64,000 nt of DNA from Phormidium tenue FACHB-1050 (GCF_014696925.1 NZ_JACJQY010000002.1:186001-250000); one strand, 5' to 3'; shown: positions 1-9,480, counted from the first letter of the stretch. Notes: generated from the letters alone by a model not told the origin. Numbers and translations are program-made.

Positions 1-492
1 TGGGGCTGGTTACAAATTACCACGAATGGATTAATGATTTTAGGAAGTGTAAGTATCAAAGCTTTTCTATCTTTACTTCTCTTAAATATTCTTACCCTCA
101 GTACTTCCGTTCCCTTATTACTACAAGCTCTAGTTACTCTCAAAATGCCTCCTTTGCTAATTAGCATTCTTGCTTCCATGTATCGCTATATTAATGTGCT
201 AATTAATGAGTTTAATGCCATGCGTCGTGCAGCTACTGCTCGGAACTTTGACCCGCGCAATCTCTACAACTATCAACGAGGCGATCGCGCATGGCAACGA
301 CAGGTATTAGGTAATATGCTCGGAGTCCTGTTTATTCGTACCTACGATCGCGGCGATCGCATTTATCAGGCGATGCTAGCACGCGGCTATCAAGGCACAC
401 CGATGATCATGGAATCAGCTACAGGCAATTGGCGCGATCGGCTAGCGATTGCTTGCGTTCTGGTCGTAATTCTATGTGGGACGCTAATTTAA
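1..492 (+). CDS. Energy-coupling factor (CbiQ/EcfT-type) transporter membrane subunit, 3' part
   Basis: The frame is open from base 1, so the gene begins upstream and only about 163 C-terminal residues are visible; the first ATG at 34 is probably internal. The visible part starts with hydrophobic helices, then carries two short basic segments, ATARNF and MLARGYQG. These match the two Ala-Arg-Gly coupling motifs by which EcfT/CbiQ proteins contact their ATPases, followed by a last membrane helix. The family forms the scaffold of importers for cobalt, nickel or vitamins in the inner membrane; the substrate cannot be told here. The first motif reads ARN rather than ARG. The stop codon lies in the arm of a bidirectional terminator shared with the next gene. 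Confidence 0.8.
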   Translation, partial: WGWLQITTNGLMILGSVSIKAFLSLLLLNILTLSTSVPLLLQALVTLKMPPLLISILASMYRYINVLINEFNAMRRAATARNFDPRNLYNYQRGDRAWQRQVLGNMLGVLFIRTYDRGDRIYQAMLARGYQGTPMIMESATGNWRDRLAIACVLVVILCGTLI

Positions 493-515
493 AAATGTGG
501 CTTCGCCACATTTTT
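491..515. terminator. Bidirectional hairpin terminator
   Basis: Perfect inverted repeat with arms AAAAATGTGGC and GCCACATTTTT and a TTC loop. It has T runs on both strands and overlaps the stop codons of the convergent genes on each side. Confidence 0.8.
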
Positions 516-1140
516 AAAAAGTTTCTATGGCAGCTTGGAATATATCATCAGTCATCAAATTTAGTTCGGGCAAAATATCAGATTCAATCCTTTTACCCGC
601 AGTAAATAGAAATAGCTGATATTCCCCTTCGATCAATTTGCAAACTGTTACCGTGGGCTGCTTTGGCTTACCAATATGTCGTACTGCTCCTAGAGCTAAA
701 TAGTCTACAATCCAATATTCAGCAATTCCCATAGCTTCATATTCTGCCAATTTCACCGCATAATCATTGCGCCAATTGGTACTTACCACCTCAATTACTA
801 AAGGCACAGTCTTGCCATTTTGAATTACCGAAGACTTTTGCCAGAGAGGCTCATTGCCTAATTCTCGCCGATCTATAACCACTACATCAGGAGTAAAACC
901 TGTCTCCACCATTTCTGGCTTTAATAGACACATTCTACTAACCCGATAGTTAGAATGATTACTACGAACCTCTAAAGTTAGCTCCTCAGACAAAAAGCTA
1001 CTAGCTAATTCATGATCACCTATAGGCATCATTTCTCTAACCACTCCTCTATATAGCTCATAGCGCCTACCATCTTCGGGATACCAATCGATAAACTCTT
1101 CAAAAGTCATGCGATCGCAGTCAACTAGTGCTTGTACCAT
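514..1140 (-). CDS. Uma2-family (DUF820) PD-(D/E)xK nuclease-like protein
   Basis: Protein of about 208 residues. I chose the ATG at 1140 because AGAGG lies 7 bases upstream; the frame is open to 1203 with weaker starts. The DUF820/Uma2 fold is seen in the order YELYRGVV, FTPDVVVID, PLVIEVVST and KLAEYEAMGIAEYWIVD. The Asp of PDVVV, Glu of IEVVS and the following Lys fit the restriction-endonuclease-like catalytic set. These proteins are highly multiplied in cyanobacterial genomes and their biological role is not established. It is a stand-alone gene, convergent with the transporter subunit and divergent from the glycosyltransferase. Confidence 0.85.
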   Translation of the reverse strand: MVQALVDCDRMTFEEFIDWYPEDGRRYELYRGVVREMMPIGDHELASSFLSEELTLEVRSNHSNYRVSRMCLLKPEMVETGFTPDVVVIDRRELGNEPLWQKSSVIQNGKTVPLVIEVVSTNWRNDYAVKLAEYEAMGIAEYWIVDYLALGAVRHIGKPKQPTVTVCKLIEGEYQLFLFTAGKRIESDILPELNLMTDDIFQAAIETF

Positions 1141-1243
1141 CCCCATACCTCTAACTTTTGGGTTTTGACTTGCCTCGATTATAACTGGTATAACTAAGTT
1201 CAATTTGCTGAAACGCTAGCAAACTATGTAATCAAGACATACA

Positions 1244-2344
1244 GTGAAAAAACACATTCTCTTCATTTTGCCTTACCTTAATCAAGGTGGTACAGAAAAA
1301 CAAGCTCTTAGTCTGATCAAAGGACTTGGCGATCGCTACAAAATATCGCTATTAGCCCCAGATGGTAAAGGCGCACCCCAATTTCGAGCTTTACCAATCT
1401 TGCAGCGTGAATATACCAAGTGGGAGATCAATTTTTTTAAAGGTTTTCCCGAACTGATCTCAGCAATTAAGGAAATCCAAAAAGAACAAGCGATCGATCT
1501 TGTGCATATTCATGGTGCTCATGAATTAATGTTAGCTGTACATTTAGCATTAAGCAAAGTTCCAATTCTCTTTACGGTGCATGGCTATCATGGAGCAGGA
1601 GCAAAATTTAGTTATCAAATGTCCTGCTGGTTTAGTAATTGGTTAGCCGATCGCGTAATTTGTGTTTGTGAAGCTGAATATAATCTTTTACGCGAATTAG
1701 GACTAAATAAAAAGAAGCTCCATTTAATTTATAACGGAGTCCAAGAGCCGATTCTCGATTTGGACAAGTCATTGGAACTGGCTCAGAAGTTTCAGCTAGA
1801 CCCTGCTAATCAAATCATTCTAGGATCAGCCGCGCGACTAGATGAGGCAAAGGGTTTAACCTATTTACTTCAGGCTTTTGCTAAATTGCAAGGAGATAAC
1901 CTGCGCCTAGTCATCGCTGGGAATGGTGAGTTAGAAGCTTCTCTTAAACAAGAAGCTCAGGATTTAGGGATCGGCGATCGCGTGATTTTTACAGGCTATC
2001 TCGAAGACTTGCCTAACTTGATGAAACTGTTTGATATTTTTGTACTGCCGTCGCTGCAAGAGGCTTGTAGTCTTGCCTGTGCAGAAGCGATGTCTCAAGG
2101 CAAGCCCGTCGTTGGTACTTGTGTAGGAGGCATTGCTGAGCAGGTCAGCGATCACCAAACAGGTTTTATCGTCATGCCCCGCGATCCTGATAGTTTGGCA
2201 GCTAAGCTTGCGGAACTGATTGCTGATCGAGATTTACGCGATCGCTTTGCGAAGAATGGGTACAGTCGCTATCGACAGCTTTTTTCCAATGAAATCATGC
2301 TCGAAAAGACTGCCCAACTATACGATCAGATGATCGAGAAATAA
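1244..2344 (+). CDS. Family 4 (GT-B) glycosyltransferase
   Basis: 366 residues from a GTG start. The N-terminal acceptor domain opens with ILPYLNQGGTEKQ, the usual glycine-rich entry of GT4 enzymes. The C-terminal donor domain (about 185-355) contains GSAARLDEAKGL, the SLQEACSLACAEAM segment with the EX7E motif that binds the nucleotide sugar, and QGKPVVGT. It probably transfers a sugar from an activated donor to a lipid or polysaccharide acceptor at the cytoplasmic face of the membrane. No other cell-surface genes adjoin it, so acceptor and pathway are unknown. A hairpin terminator follows directly after the stop. Confidence 0.88.
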   Translation: MKKHILFILPYLNQGGTEKQALSLIKGLGDRYKISLLAPDGKGAPQFRALPILQREYTKWEINFFKGFPELISAIKEIQKEQAIDLVHIHGAHELMLAVHLALSKVPILFTVHGYHGAGAKFSYQMSCWFSNWLADRVICVCEAEYNLLRELGLNKKKLHLIYNGVQEPILDLDKSLELAQKFQLDPANQIILGSAARLDEAKGLTYLLQAFAKLQGDNLRLVIAGNGELEASLKQEAQDLGIGDRVIFTGYLEDLPNLMKLFDIFVLPSLQEACSLACAEAMSQGKPVVGTCVGGIAEQVSDHQTGFIVMPRDPDSLAAKLAELIADRDLRDRFAKNGYSRYRQLFSNEIMLEKTAQLYDQMIEK

Positions 2345-2345
2345 A

Positions 2346-2384
2346 AAAGAGGAGAGATAATGCTTCGCATTATTTCTCCTCTTT
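2346..2384. terminator. Bidirectional hairpin terminator
   Basis: Inverted repeat with arms AAAGAGGAGAGATAATGC and GCATTATTTCTCCTCTTT around TTC, one G-T pair. It lies between the convergent glycosyltransferase and the NapH-like fusion gene. Confidence 0.8.
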
Positions 2385-4569
2385 AAGTAGGGATAACAAT
2401 AATTAGCCACAAGGCGATCGCTAAAACTAGGGTACTCAAATGTTGAGGAAGTAGCGATCGCCAAGTTTGTCGCGCAATCTTTTGGGTCAAAGCCCATGTT
2501 AAAAGTACGGAAAAAATTAACGTTGTTCCTTGCAGAAACTCAATCACCGCAGGATGAGCGATGAAAATTGGTAGATTCGAGCCATCTAGCCCAAAAGTTG
2601 CCCAACTAACTGGCAATATTCGCCCCGCTTCTTGAAGAAATAAGCGTAGATAATGCGCCAGATTTGCTCCCAATACTAAGGGCAAATATCCATAGGCGAG
2701 CTGAATAAATGGTCTAGGCTTACAGGTAGTAATACCATAGGGAAGCTGATAATCTTCGCAATTCTTTTTCCAGATGATCGTAAGCCAATAGAGCGATCGC
2801 ATAATTCCATGAGCAACTAAGGGAATTAGCGCCGCAACAATTAAAATGAGTAGCGATACGGCTAAATGGGGCAAGAGAAATTCGTTACTAGTCGGCAAAC
2901 TTAACGCTGTTTCGATTTCTGGCAATCGATGCAAAAATGCGCCACCAAGCAATAACAATAGCAAGGCAACTTCATAGTTACGTGGAACATGGGTTGTCCA
3001 TAATTCGATCGCAGGAGGTCGGAGATTGAACTCCACTGATCGGTGGGGACAAGCTTTAAGGCAGGTCATGCATAACACACAGTCTCGATTATCTTGCAGT
3101 TGAGCAGGATGGGAATACAGTGGACATCCATTGGTTTCTAAGCCTTCGCCTTTTTGAACGCCGCCTTTATAGCATTGATAGGTTGTACATTCGGCTGAAC
3201 AGGTTCCCTGCTGAGCGCGTAATTCTGTCATGGAGAGTTTGGCAAATAATCCATTCATGCCACCAATCGGACAAAGATAGCGACACCAATACCGACGCTC
3301 AAAAATCAGGGAACAGATCATTGCGCCAGCCGTAATCAATAGTAATAAATATGCCGAGAGATAAGCCGTATTTTGTAAGTCCCAAAGTTCTTCCCAAAGA
3401 TAAATCAATACGAATAGACCGAATAAGAACCATCCACCCCAACGTTCAGCCCAATCACGATTCCAAGATTTAAGTTGGCGTGGAAACAGCCACAAAGAGA
3501 GCTTCTGCACAACTTCACCGTAAATCATAAATGGGCAGATGGAACACCATAGTCGTCCCACAAAAGGAAAGCTAATTAAGATTAATGGCCACCACCATGC
3601 CCAAAAAAAGTTAAGCGCAATATTGCGATCGCGGGTTTGAGGTGCTAAAAATAGCGTTGCGACAACAATTGCAAAAAAGGTGAAGGTAAATCCATAGTTA
3701 ATGCGATCAGGAAACCAGTCACTGCGTAAAAATCGACGTAGATCAGGAAAGGCATTGAGCAGATTAAACCGAAACTTTTTGCCCTTGGGTTGAGTTGACC
3801 AAAATACTGATTCATCTAGCGATCTCGCACCCTGTGACTGCAATATCGCCCGTTCCACCAATAATTGCAGTTCTTTGAGATTGCCAGTGAAGTCATAGCT
3901 TTGGAGACTGCGTAGAGCTTCAGCAGTGATCGTGGGCTTGGGAATCCCGCGATCGCGACAAAATAGACTGATGTAATATTCCACATGGGGTTTAATATCG
4001 ACTTTTCGCACTCTCAAGGATGGAACCTTAATCGAATGTTTAATATGGGATGCACAAGCTGATTGACGTTTCTCGGAAACCATGATGATCCTTGCTTCGC
4101 AGATTAGAGGTGGATCAGTTTCATCACTGCCGACTTGCCTAAAGATTCCCTTTTCTAGAAGTTGGACGATTTTAGGAATTAGTTCTTTCGGTAACTCTTG
4201 AATATTATTTAAGACGAGAGTTCCCTTTCCCAAATACGTTAATAAGCCGTGATTTCCACCTGCACGCCCAAATAAATCTGCGCCACTGGTTTGGACAACA
4301 CTACAATTCACTTTTGCGATCGCTTCTCGTCGTTGTGCCGAATTAAAATGAATCAGAGCCGCAATATTGTCTTTGTCTAGTCCTGGTTCGCCCAGAATCA
4401 ATACTGATTGTCGATCTTCACTCGCTTTTTTAATCTCTTGCCGTAATCTGGTGGCATAGCGACTCTTGCCGATAATTCCCCGTTCAGCCTTAGTAATCAG
4501 ATAGGGTTGCAAAACCTGCGATCGCTCTTGCATCCACTCTAAAGAAGTCTCAGAATAATTGGAAGACAT
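2383..4569 (-). CDS. Degenerate sigma-54-activator-like AAA+ domain fused to a NapH/NosR-type 4Fe-4S membrane protein
   Basis: The frame is open to a TTG at 4707. I prefer the ATG at 4569 (about 728 residues) because the region before it includes a TATACT box at 4603-4608 and lacks a ribosome site; the start is uncertain. Residues about 30-250 align with NtrC-type ATPase domains (LFGRAGGNHGLL, LILNNIQELP-like TLVLNNIQELP). However, Walker A reads GEPGLDKD, the GAFTGA loop is missing and Walker B has NN instead of DE, so ATP hydrolysis and sigma-54 contact look lost. The rest has several membrane helices, CSICPF and CRYLCPIGG motifs, a cysteine group CSAECTTYQC and a ferredoxin motif CVLCMTCLKACP, as in NapH/CcoG electron-transfer proteins. 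The role is probably redox-linked at the membrane; partners are unknown. Confidence 0.7.
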   Translation of the reverse strand: MSSNYSETSLEWMQERSQVLQPYLITKAERGIIGKSRYATRLRQEIKKASEDRQSVLILGEPGLDKDNIAALIHFNSAQRREAIAKVNCSVVQTSGADLFGRAGGNHGLLTYLGKGTLVLNNIQELPKELIPKIVQLLEKGIFRQVGSDETDPPLICEARIIMVSEKRQSACASHIKHSIKVPSLRVRKVDIKPHVEYYISLFCRDRGIPKPTITAEALRSLQSYDFTGNLKELQLLVERAILQSQGARSLDESVFWSTQPKGKKFRFNLLNAFPDLRRFLRSDWFPDRINYGFTFTFFAIVVATLFLAPQTRDRNIALNFFWAWWWPLILISFPFVGRLWCSICPFMIYGEVVQKLSLWLFPRQLKSWNRDWAERWGGWFLFGLFVLIYLWEELWDLQNTAYLSAYLLLLITAGAMICSLIFERRYWCRYLCPIGGMNGLFAKLSMTELRAQQGTCSAECTTYQCYKGGVQKGEGLETNGCPLYSHPAQLQDNRDCVLCMTCLKACPHRSVEFNLRPPAIELWTTHVPRNYEVALLLLLLGGAFLHRLPEIETALSLPTSNEFLLPHLAVSLLILIVAALIPLVAHGIMRSLYWLTIIWKKNCEDYQLPYGITTCKPRPFIQLAYGYLPLVLGANLAHYLRLFLQEAGRILPVSWATFGLDGSNLPIFIAHPAVIEFLQGTTLIFSVLLTWALTQKIARQTWRSLLPQHLSTLVLAIALWLIIVIPT

Positions 4570-4828
4570 AATTCTTAATAGGCTCATGCTATTGCCAATT
4601 AGAGTATACTCTCTCGGCTGAAACATAAAACTGTAGGCAAAGTTGGCGCAAAACACCACCAAAGACAAACCCAGCAAGCACCAAAGTGGCGGCGCTTGCT
4701 GAACCAAATCATATCTTCATTATTTCCTCATTTTCTTTGTTGATAATGTTGAGACAGCCAATAGATAAACTTAGGAGCGAAGGATTGGGTGATCTCTAAT
4801 ACGTTTAGCATTTTGATAGGAGAGAACT

Positions 4829-6697
4829 TTGAAGATTTTACTGGTTGAAGATGATTTGCACTCAGCGGCAATACTCTTGCAACTACTGGCAGAATCTCAT
4901 TACACCATTGATGCAGTAGCCGATGCAAAAACGGCTTGGCAATATGTGGAAACCTACGACTATGACTTGATCATTCTCGATGTGCCTGATAGTAATGGGC
5001 TGGGGCTATGTGCCAAGCTTCGCAATGAGGGCTATACCACTCCTGTGTTGTTACTGACGGCTAAGGATAGTACTAGCGATCGCGTGATGGGGTTAGAAGC
5101 AGGAGCCGATGACTATGTGGTGAAGCCCTATCACTTTCAGGAATTGGTGGCCAGAATTCGGGCGCTATTACGTCGCTACCATGAAGGCGATACACTCATT
5201 CAGGAATTCGGGTGGGAGGGCTTGCGGCTGGATCTCAAGACGAATACTGTTACTTATAAGCAACAACCTTTACGGTTAACTCAAAAGGAATATGGATTAT
5301 TAGAAATATTTCTTAGACATCCACAACAGATATTTAGCCGTAGTGCTTTGATTGATCAGGTATGGTCGGCGGGAGAGTTTCCCAGTGAGGAAGCCGTAAC
5401 TACGCATATTAAGGGATTACGCCAGAAGTTGAAGGCGGCGGGATTGCAGACAGATCCCATAGAGACTTTATATGGATTGGGTTATCGGCTCAAATCGGCT
5501 CCTGTACAAGCAAACGCTGAGCCTGTGGTGATCAGTCCTCTAGCTGACAAACCTGTAATTAACAAAGACATTTCGCCACTCGATAAGGCGCGAATACAGG
5601 AAGTGATTGCGGTTATGGCTCAGAAATTAATCGCGAGTTTGCCAGAAACGATCGCTATGTTCCGACAGGTAGCGATCGCTTTAGCGCAGGACGAGTTGGG
5701 TTCGGATCTGCGTTATGAAGGATATATGCAAGCACATCGACTGATTGGCTCTTTGGGTTCATTAGGATTTCCTGAAGGATCAGCGATCGCCCGTCAGCTT
5801 GAAGTGATGCTACATCGAGATTTTTCTTTGTCTATCTTTGATGCGGAGTTGCTACAGCAATTGGTTACCAAGCTCGAAGAGGTTACCCTAAATCCTTCAC
5901 CACCAATCGCTGCGGAGCCAACCATACTCCTATCCAATTATTCACCATTACCTCTATTATTAATCGTTGATGATGATGTTCGATTTATACAGGAGATTCA
6001 ACTAGAGGCGGGAACTTGGGGAATGCGGGTACAAGCAGCGGTTGATCTGAAAACTGCTAGAGAGAAAATTGCGAAGGAAGTACCTGATGTAATTCTGTTA
6101 GATATTATGTTTCCTGATTCTAGTGAGAACGGGCTGAGTTTTTTAGATGAACTGGCTCAGAGAGAGACGCAAATTCCGACGGTGATGATGACTGCTGCGA
6201 GTGGATTGAGCGATCGCGTGATGGCAGCACGTAAGGGCAGTTGCTCATTTATTGAGAAACCTGCTTCTACAGAAAAAATCCTGAGTACGGTGTCGCAGGT
6301 CTTATCTCAACGGCATATGGGTCGCCCCAAGGTGATGATTGTTGATGACGACCCAAATTCGCTCAAAGTCTTGCGACAACTACTAAAACGTTATGATGTT
6401 AAGGTGACGACTTTGCAGGATTCTAAGCAGTTTTGGCAAGTTTTAGAGTCAACTTGTCCTGATCTGTTAATTTTAGATTTTCTCATGCCTTACTATAGTG
6501 GGCTTGATTTGTGCCAAGCAGTGCGAACGTCTTCTCGCTGGCATGATTTACCAATCGTTTTTTTATCGGCTCAGAGCGATCGCGAAACAATTCGGCAATT
6601 ATTTATCGCGGGTGCTGATGATTATCTGAATAAGCCAATTGCTGAGAGTGATGTATATACACGCATTCTCAGTCGTTTAGCTCGGAGTCGCCTGTAG
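4829..6697 (+). CDS. Multi-domain response regulator REC-wHTH-HPt-REC-REC
   Basis: 622 residues from TTG, supported by AGGAGAG 4 bases upstream. Residues 1-115 form an OmpR/PhoB-type receiver (acceptor D51, K99). About 125-222 form a winged-helix DNA-binding domain ending in LYGLGYRL. About 255-350 look like a histidine phosphotransfer domain, with H303 in AHRLIGSLG. Two more receivers follow, with acceptors D425 (LLDIMFPDS) and D550 (LILDFLMP). All three receivers keep the acidic pair, acceptor and lysine, so all may be phosphorylated. It could integrate several kinases and act on DNA itself. It heads a + strand signalling cluster and is divergent from the iron-sulfur fusion gene. Confidence 0.88.
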   Translation: MKILLVEDDLHSAAILLQLLAESHYTIDAVADAKTAWQYVETYDYDLIILDVPDSNGLGLCAKLRNEGYTTPVLLLTAKDSTSDRVMGLEAGADDYVVKPYHFQELVARIRALLRRYHEGDTLIQEFGWEGLRLDLKTNTVTYKQQPLRLTQKEYGLLEIFLRHPQQIFSRSALIDQVWSAGEFPSEEAVTTHIKGLRQKLKAAGLQTDPIETLYGLGYRLKSAPVQANAEPVVISPLADKPVINKDISPLDKARIQEVIAVMAQKLIASLPETIAMFRQVAIALAQDELGSDLRYEGYMQAHRLIGSLGSLGFPEGSAIARQLEVMLHRDFSLSIFDAELLQQLVTKLEEVTLNPSPPIAAEPTILLSNYSPLPLLLIVDDDVRFIQEIQLEAGTWGMRVQAAVDLKTAREKIAKEVPDVILLDIMFPDSSENGLSFLDELAQRETQIPTVMMTAASGLSDRVMAARKGSCSFIEKPASTEKILSTVSQVLSQRHMGRPKVMIVDDDPNSLKVLRQLLKRYDVKVTTLQDSKQFWQVLESTCPDLLILDFLMPYYSGLDLCQAVRTSSRWHDLPIVFLSAQSDRETIRQLFIAGADDYLNKPIAESDVYTRILSRLARSRL

Positions 6698-6775
6698 GTA
6701 AAGATCAGATTGCGACATCAGATTGTCCTCATTTTTATATTTTATGATCAACGAATTATAGTCAGAGGTAGCTTT

Positions 6776-7177
6776 ATGGCTCAACCTATAGAGACAGTTA
6801 CTAATACCAAAACCATCCTGTTAATTGATGATGATGAGATGAGTCGCTGGTTGGTGCAGTTATGTTTAGAAAATTTTGTTAATTGGCAAATAAAAGTTGC
6901 GATCTCAGGTAAAGCAGGGATATCGGCGATCGCTAAGGCGAAACCCGATGCGATTTTATTAGATATTATGATGCGAGATATGGATGGGTTTACTTTTATG
7001 GAAAAATTAAGAGCTGATAGACTAATCCCATATATCCCTATAGTTGCGCTGACATCCTGTACTAACAGGTTTAACTATCAGACATTTATCGATTTTGGAT
7101 GCCAAGGTGTAATTAGTAAACCCTTCAATCCACTCACCCTTGGTTCAAAAATTTCTCAGATATTAGGTTGGTCATGA
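6776..7177 (+). CDS. Single-domain response regulator (CheY-like)
   Basis: 133 residues from ATG 6776, with AGAGGTAG upstream; an earlier in-frame start at 6710 lacks a ribosome site. The receiver shows TILLIDDDEMSR, acceptor aspartate in AILLDIMMRDMDG, conserved Thr/Ser in VALTSC and the lysine in ISKPFNPL. There is no output domain, so it probably passes phosphate or controls a partner by binding. Its stop codon overlaps the phytochrome start by 4 bases (ATGA), which suggests translational coupling with the kinase. Close relatives lie downstream at 12443 and 12966. Confidence 0.88.
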   Translation: MAQPIETVTNTKTILLIDDDEMSRWLVQLCLENFVNWQIKVAISGKAGISAIAKAKPDAILLDIMMRDMDGFTFMEKLRADRLIPYIPIVALTSCTNRFNYQTFIDFGCQGVISKPFNPLTLGSKISQILGWS

Positions 7178-9480
7178 ATACATTTTTACAGCAGCTCGCT
7201 CATAATTTCGATGAATCTGAAGCGGTTAATCTGACTAACTGCGATCGCGAGCCGATTCATATTCCTAGCTTGATTCAGCCCCACGGACTATTGATGATAC
7301 TTACCGAGCCAGATTTGCGGATCGCTCAGGTGAGCGCCAATGCCCTTGAGGTTTTAGGAATAGCGACCGATGATTTACTCGATCGCCCCTTAGCAGAATT
7401 TGCAGGCGACGAACTGATTAAATCAATTCAAGCTTGTCTCGAACACAATTTTGAATATCCCAATCCTCTACGAGTTGAGTTTGACGATTTGGGCGATCGC
7501 TTACCTCTGGTTTTTAATGGCATTGTGCATCGCGCCCCCACAAATGAAATTGTCTTAGAATTAGAACCTTGCGAACCATCGGCGGGAAGTGATTTTTTTC
7601 AGTTCTATCACCAAATCAAACATAATCTTGCCAAAATCCAGACTGCAAAAGACTTAAGCGCATTATGCGATCTAGTAGTACAGGAAGTACAAGCCATAAC
7701 AGGATTTGATCGCGTGATGATCTACCGCTTTAGTGAGCAGGGGGATGGAACTGTGATTGCTGAAGTTAAACAGCCTGATCTAGAGGCTTTTCTAGGACTA
7801 CGATATCCTGACACAGACATTCCGAAACAGGCGAAACATCTCTACACCCTCAACTGGTTGCGCTTAATTCCAGATGTAAATTATCAACCCATAGGTTTAG
7901 TTAGTCATGAAACGGAATCACCCATTCAAAAAGCTCCCCTTGACATGAGTTACTGTGCCTTGCGATCGGTTTCACCAATCCATCTTGAATATCTGCAAAA
8001 TATGGGGGTGACAGCTTCAATGTCTATTTCTCTAATTCAAAACAAAAAATTGTGGGGATTGATCGCCTGTCACCATTACACGCCTAAATTTATTCCCTAT
8101 GGGACTCGGACTATCTGTGAATTTTTGGGACAGTTGATGTCAACGGAGTTAGCCAATAAAGAAGCTAACGAAAATCTGGATTACAAACTCCAACTCAAAA
8201 CAATTCAAGGTCAGTTTGTAGAACGTTTGACCAAAGCCACGGGATTTGTGGATGAACTCGACCATGATCACGAAGCGTTATTGAGTCTTACGGCTGCTCA
8301 AGGTGCGGCTATTTGCGATGGCGATCGCCTGATTTTGATTGGTGAAACTCCTGATGAGCTAGCCGTGAAATCTTTGCTAACTTGGCTAGAGGCTCACTTA
8401 GAGCAGGATCTTTTTGTTACCGATGCTTTGCCCAGTATCTATGCTGAGGCGTTGGAATATCAAACGATCGCTAGTGGCTTAATGGCGATCGCCATTTCCA
8501 AAATCCAGCACCGCTATGTTCTTTGGTTCCGTCCTGAGCAATTGCAAACTGTGACTTGGGCAGGCGATCGCGATAAACCGACCCAAATAGCTGAGGATGG
8601 TAGTATTCGTCTCCTTCCGCGTCAATCTTTTGCAGCTTGGAAAGAAATCGTAAGCGGCAAGTCTAACCCTTGGTTGTCCTGTGAAGTAGACAGCGCGATC
8701 GAACTACGACAGGCGATCGTTGATATTGTCTTGCGACAAGCCAATGAACTCGCCAAGATCAACGCAGATTTGGCGCGTAGTAACAGCGAACTTGATGCTT
8801 TTGCCTACATCGCTTCCCATGATTTAAAGGAACCTTTGCGCGGAATTCATAACTATGCCACTTTTTTGTTAGAAGACTATGGCGAAATTCTTCAGAGTGA
8901 TGGAGCCGACAAGCTGCATACATTGGTAAAACTGACTACACGGATGGAAGCATTGATTGAATCTTTGCTGAAATTCTCACGGTTAAGCCGTCAGGATTTA
9001 CAAATGGAACCCCTTGATCTCAATCTCTTATTGCAAAATGTGAGAGAACTATTTGCGATGAATCCACAATGGCAAAACTGCAAGATTCAAATCCCGCGAT
9101 CGCTACCGATGGTAATGGGCGATCGCCTTTTAATCGAAGAGATTTTTATTAATTTAATTACCAATGCCTTTAAATACAATGAAAATCCTGAAAAATTGGT
9201 AGAAATTGACTGGCTTACGGAGCAGCCGAAATCGCCTTTCGTAACGATCTACGTGCGTGATAATGGCATTGGCATTCGCGAGAAGCATTTGGAATCAATC
9301 TTTCAAATCTTCAAACGGTTGAATTCACCTAACAAATATGGCGGTGGTACGGGCGCGGGGCTAACCATTGTCCGAAAGATTGTGGAAAGGCACAAAGGTA
9401 ATATTCAAGTACAATCTAACTACGGACAAGGAACCACCGTTTCTTTTACGCTACCTGCAAGTGATTCAAGTTTTCAATGA
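7174..9480 (+). CDS. Bacteriophytochrome histidine kinase (PAS-GAF-PHY-HisKA-HATPase)
   Basis: 768 residues from ATG 7174; a TTG six bases earlier is less likely. The N-terminal PAS (about 20-120) carries TNCDREPIHIPSLIQPHG with Cys23, the biliverdin-attachment position of BphP-type phytochromes. The GAF (about 150-315) has YPDTDIPKQA, and where Cph1-type phytochromes carry Cys-His it reads SVSPIHLEYL, so that cysteine is absent. The PHY domain has the tongue motif LLPRQSF. HisKA has the H-box IASHDLKEPLRG, and the ATPase has N and G boxes. It is likely a red/far-red light sensor that autophosphorylates and signals to the overlapping downstream receiver. No heme oxygenase gene is visible in the window. 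Confidence 0.92.
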   Translation: MNTFLQQLAHNFDESEAVNLTNCDREPIHIPSLIQPHGLLMILTEPDLRIAQVSANALEVLGIATDDLLDRPLAEFAGDELIKSIQACLEHNFEYPNPLRVEFDDLGDRLPLVFNGIVHRAPTNEIVLELEPCEPSAGSDFFQFYHQIKHNLAKIQTAKDLSALCDLVVQEVQAITGFDRVMIYRFSEQGDGTVIAEVKQPDLEAFLGLRYPDTDIPKQAKHLYTLNWLRLIPDVNYQPIGLVSHETESPIQKAPLDMSYCALRSVSPIHLEYLQNMGVTASMSISLIQNKKLWGLIACHHYTPKFIPYGTRTICEFLGQLMSTELANKEANENLDYKLQLKTIQGQFVERLTKATGFVDELDHDHEALLSLTAAQGAAICDGDRLILIGETPDELAVKSLLTWLEAHLEQDLFVTDALPSIYAEALEYQTIASGLMAIAISKIQHRYVLWFRPEQLQTVTWAGDRDKPTQIAEDGSIRLLPRQSFAAWKEIVSGKSNPWLSCEVDSAIELRQAIVDIVLRQANELAKINADLARSNSELDAFAYIASHDLKEPLRGIHNYATFLLEDYGEILQSDGADKLHTLVKLTTRMEALIESLLKFSRLSRQDLQMEPLDLNLLLQNVRELFAMNPQWQNCKIQIPRSLPMVMGDRLLIEEIFINLITNAFKYNENPEKLVEIDWLTEQPKSPFVTIYVRDNGIGIREKHLESIFQIFKRLNSPNKYGGGTGAGLTIVRKIVERHKGNIQVQSNYGQGTTVSFTLPASDSSFQ

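Noticed and set aside
2383-4569. Annotation as a functional sigma-54-dependent activator
   Set aside because: The GAFTGA loop and catalytic Walker B acids are absent, and cyanobacteria are not known to have sigma-54.
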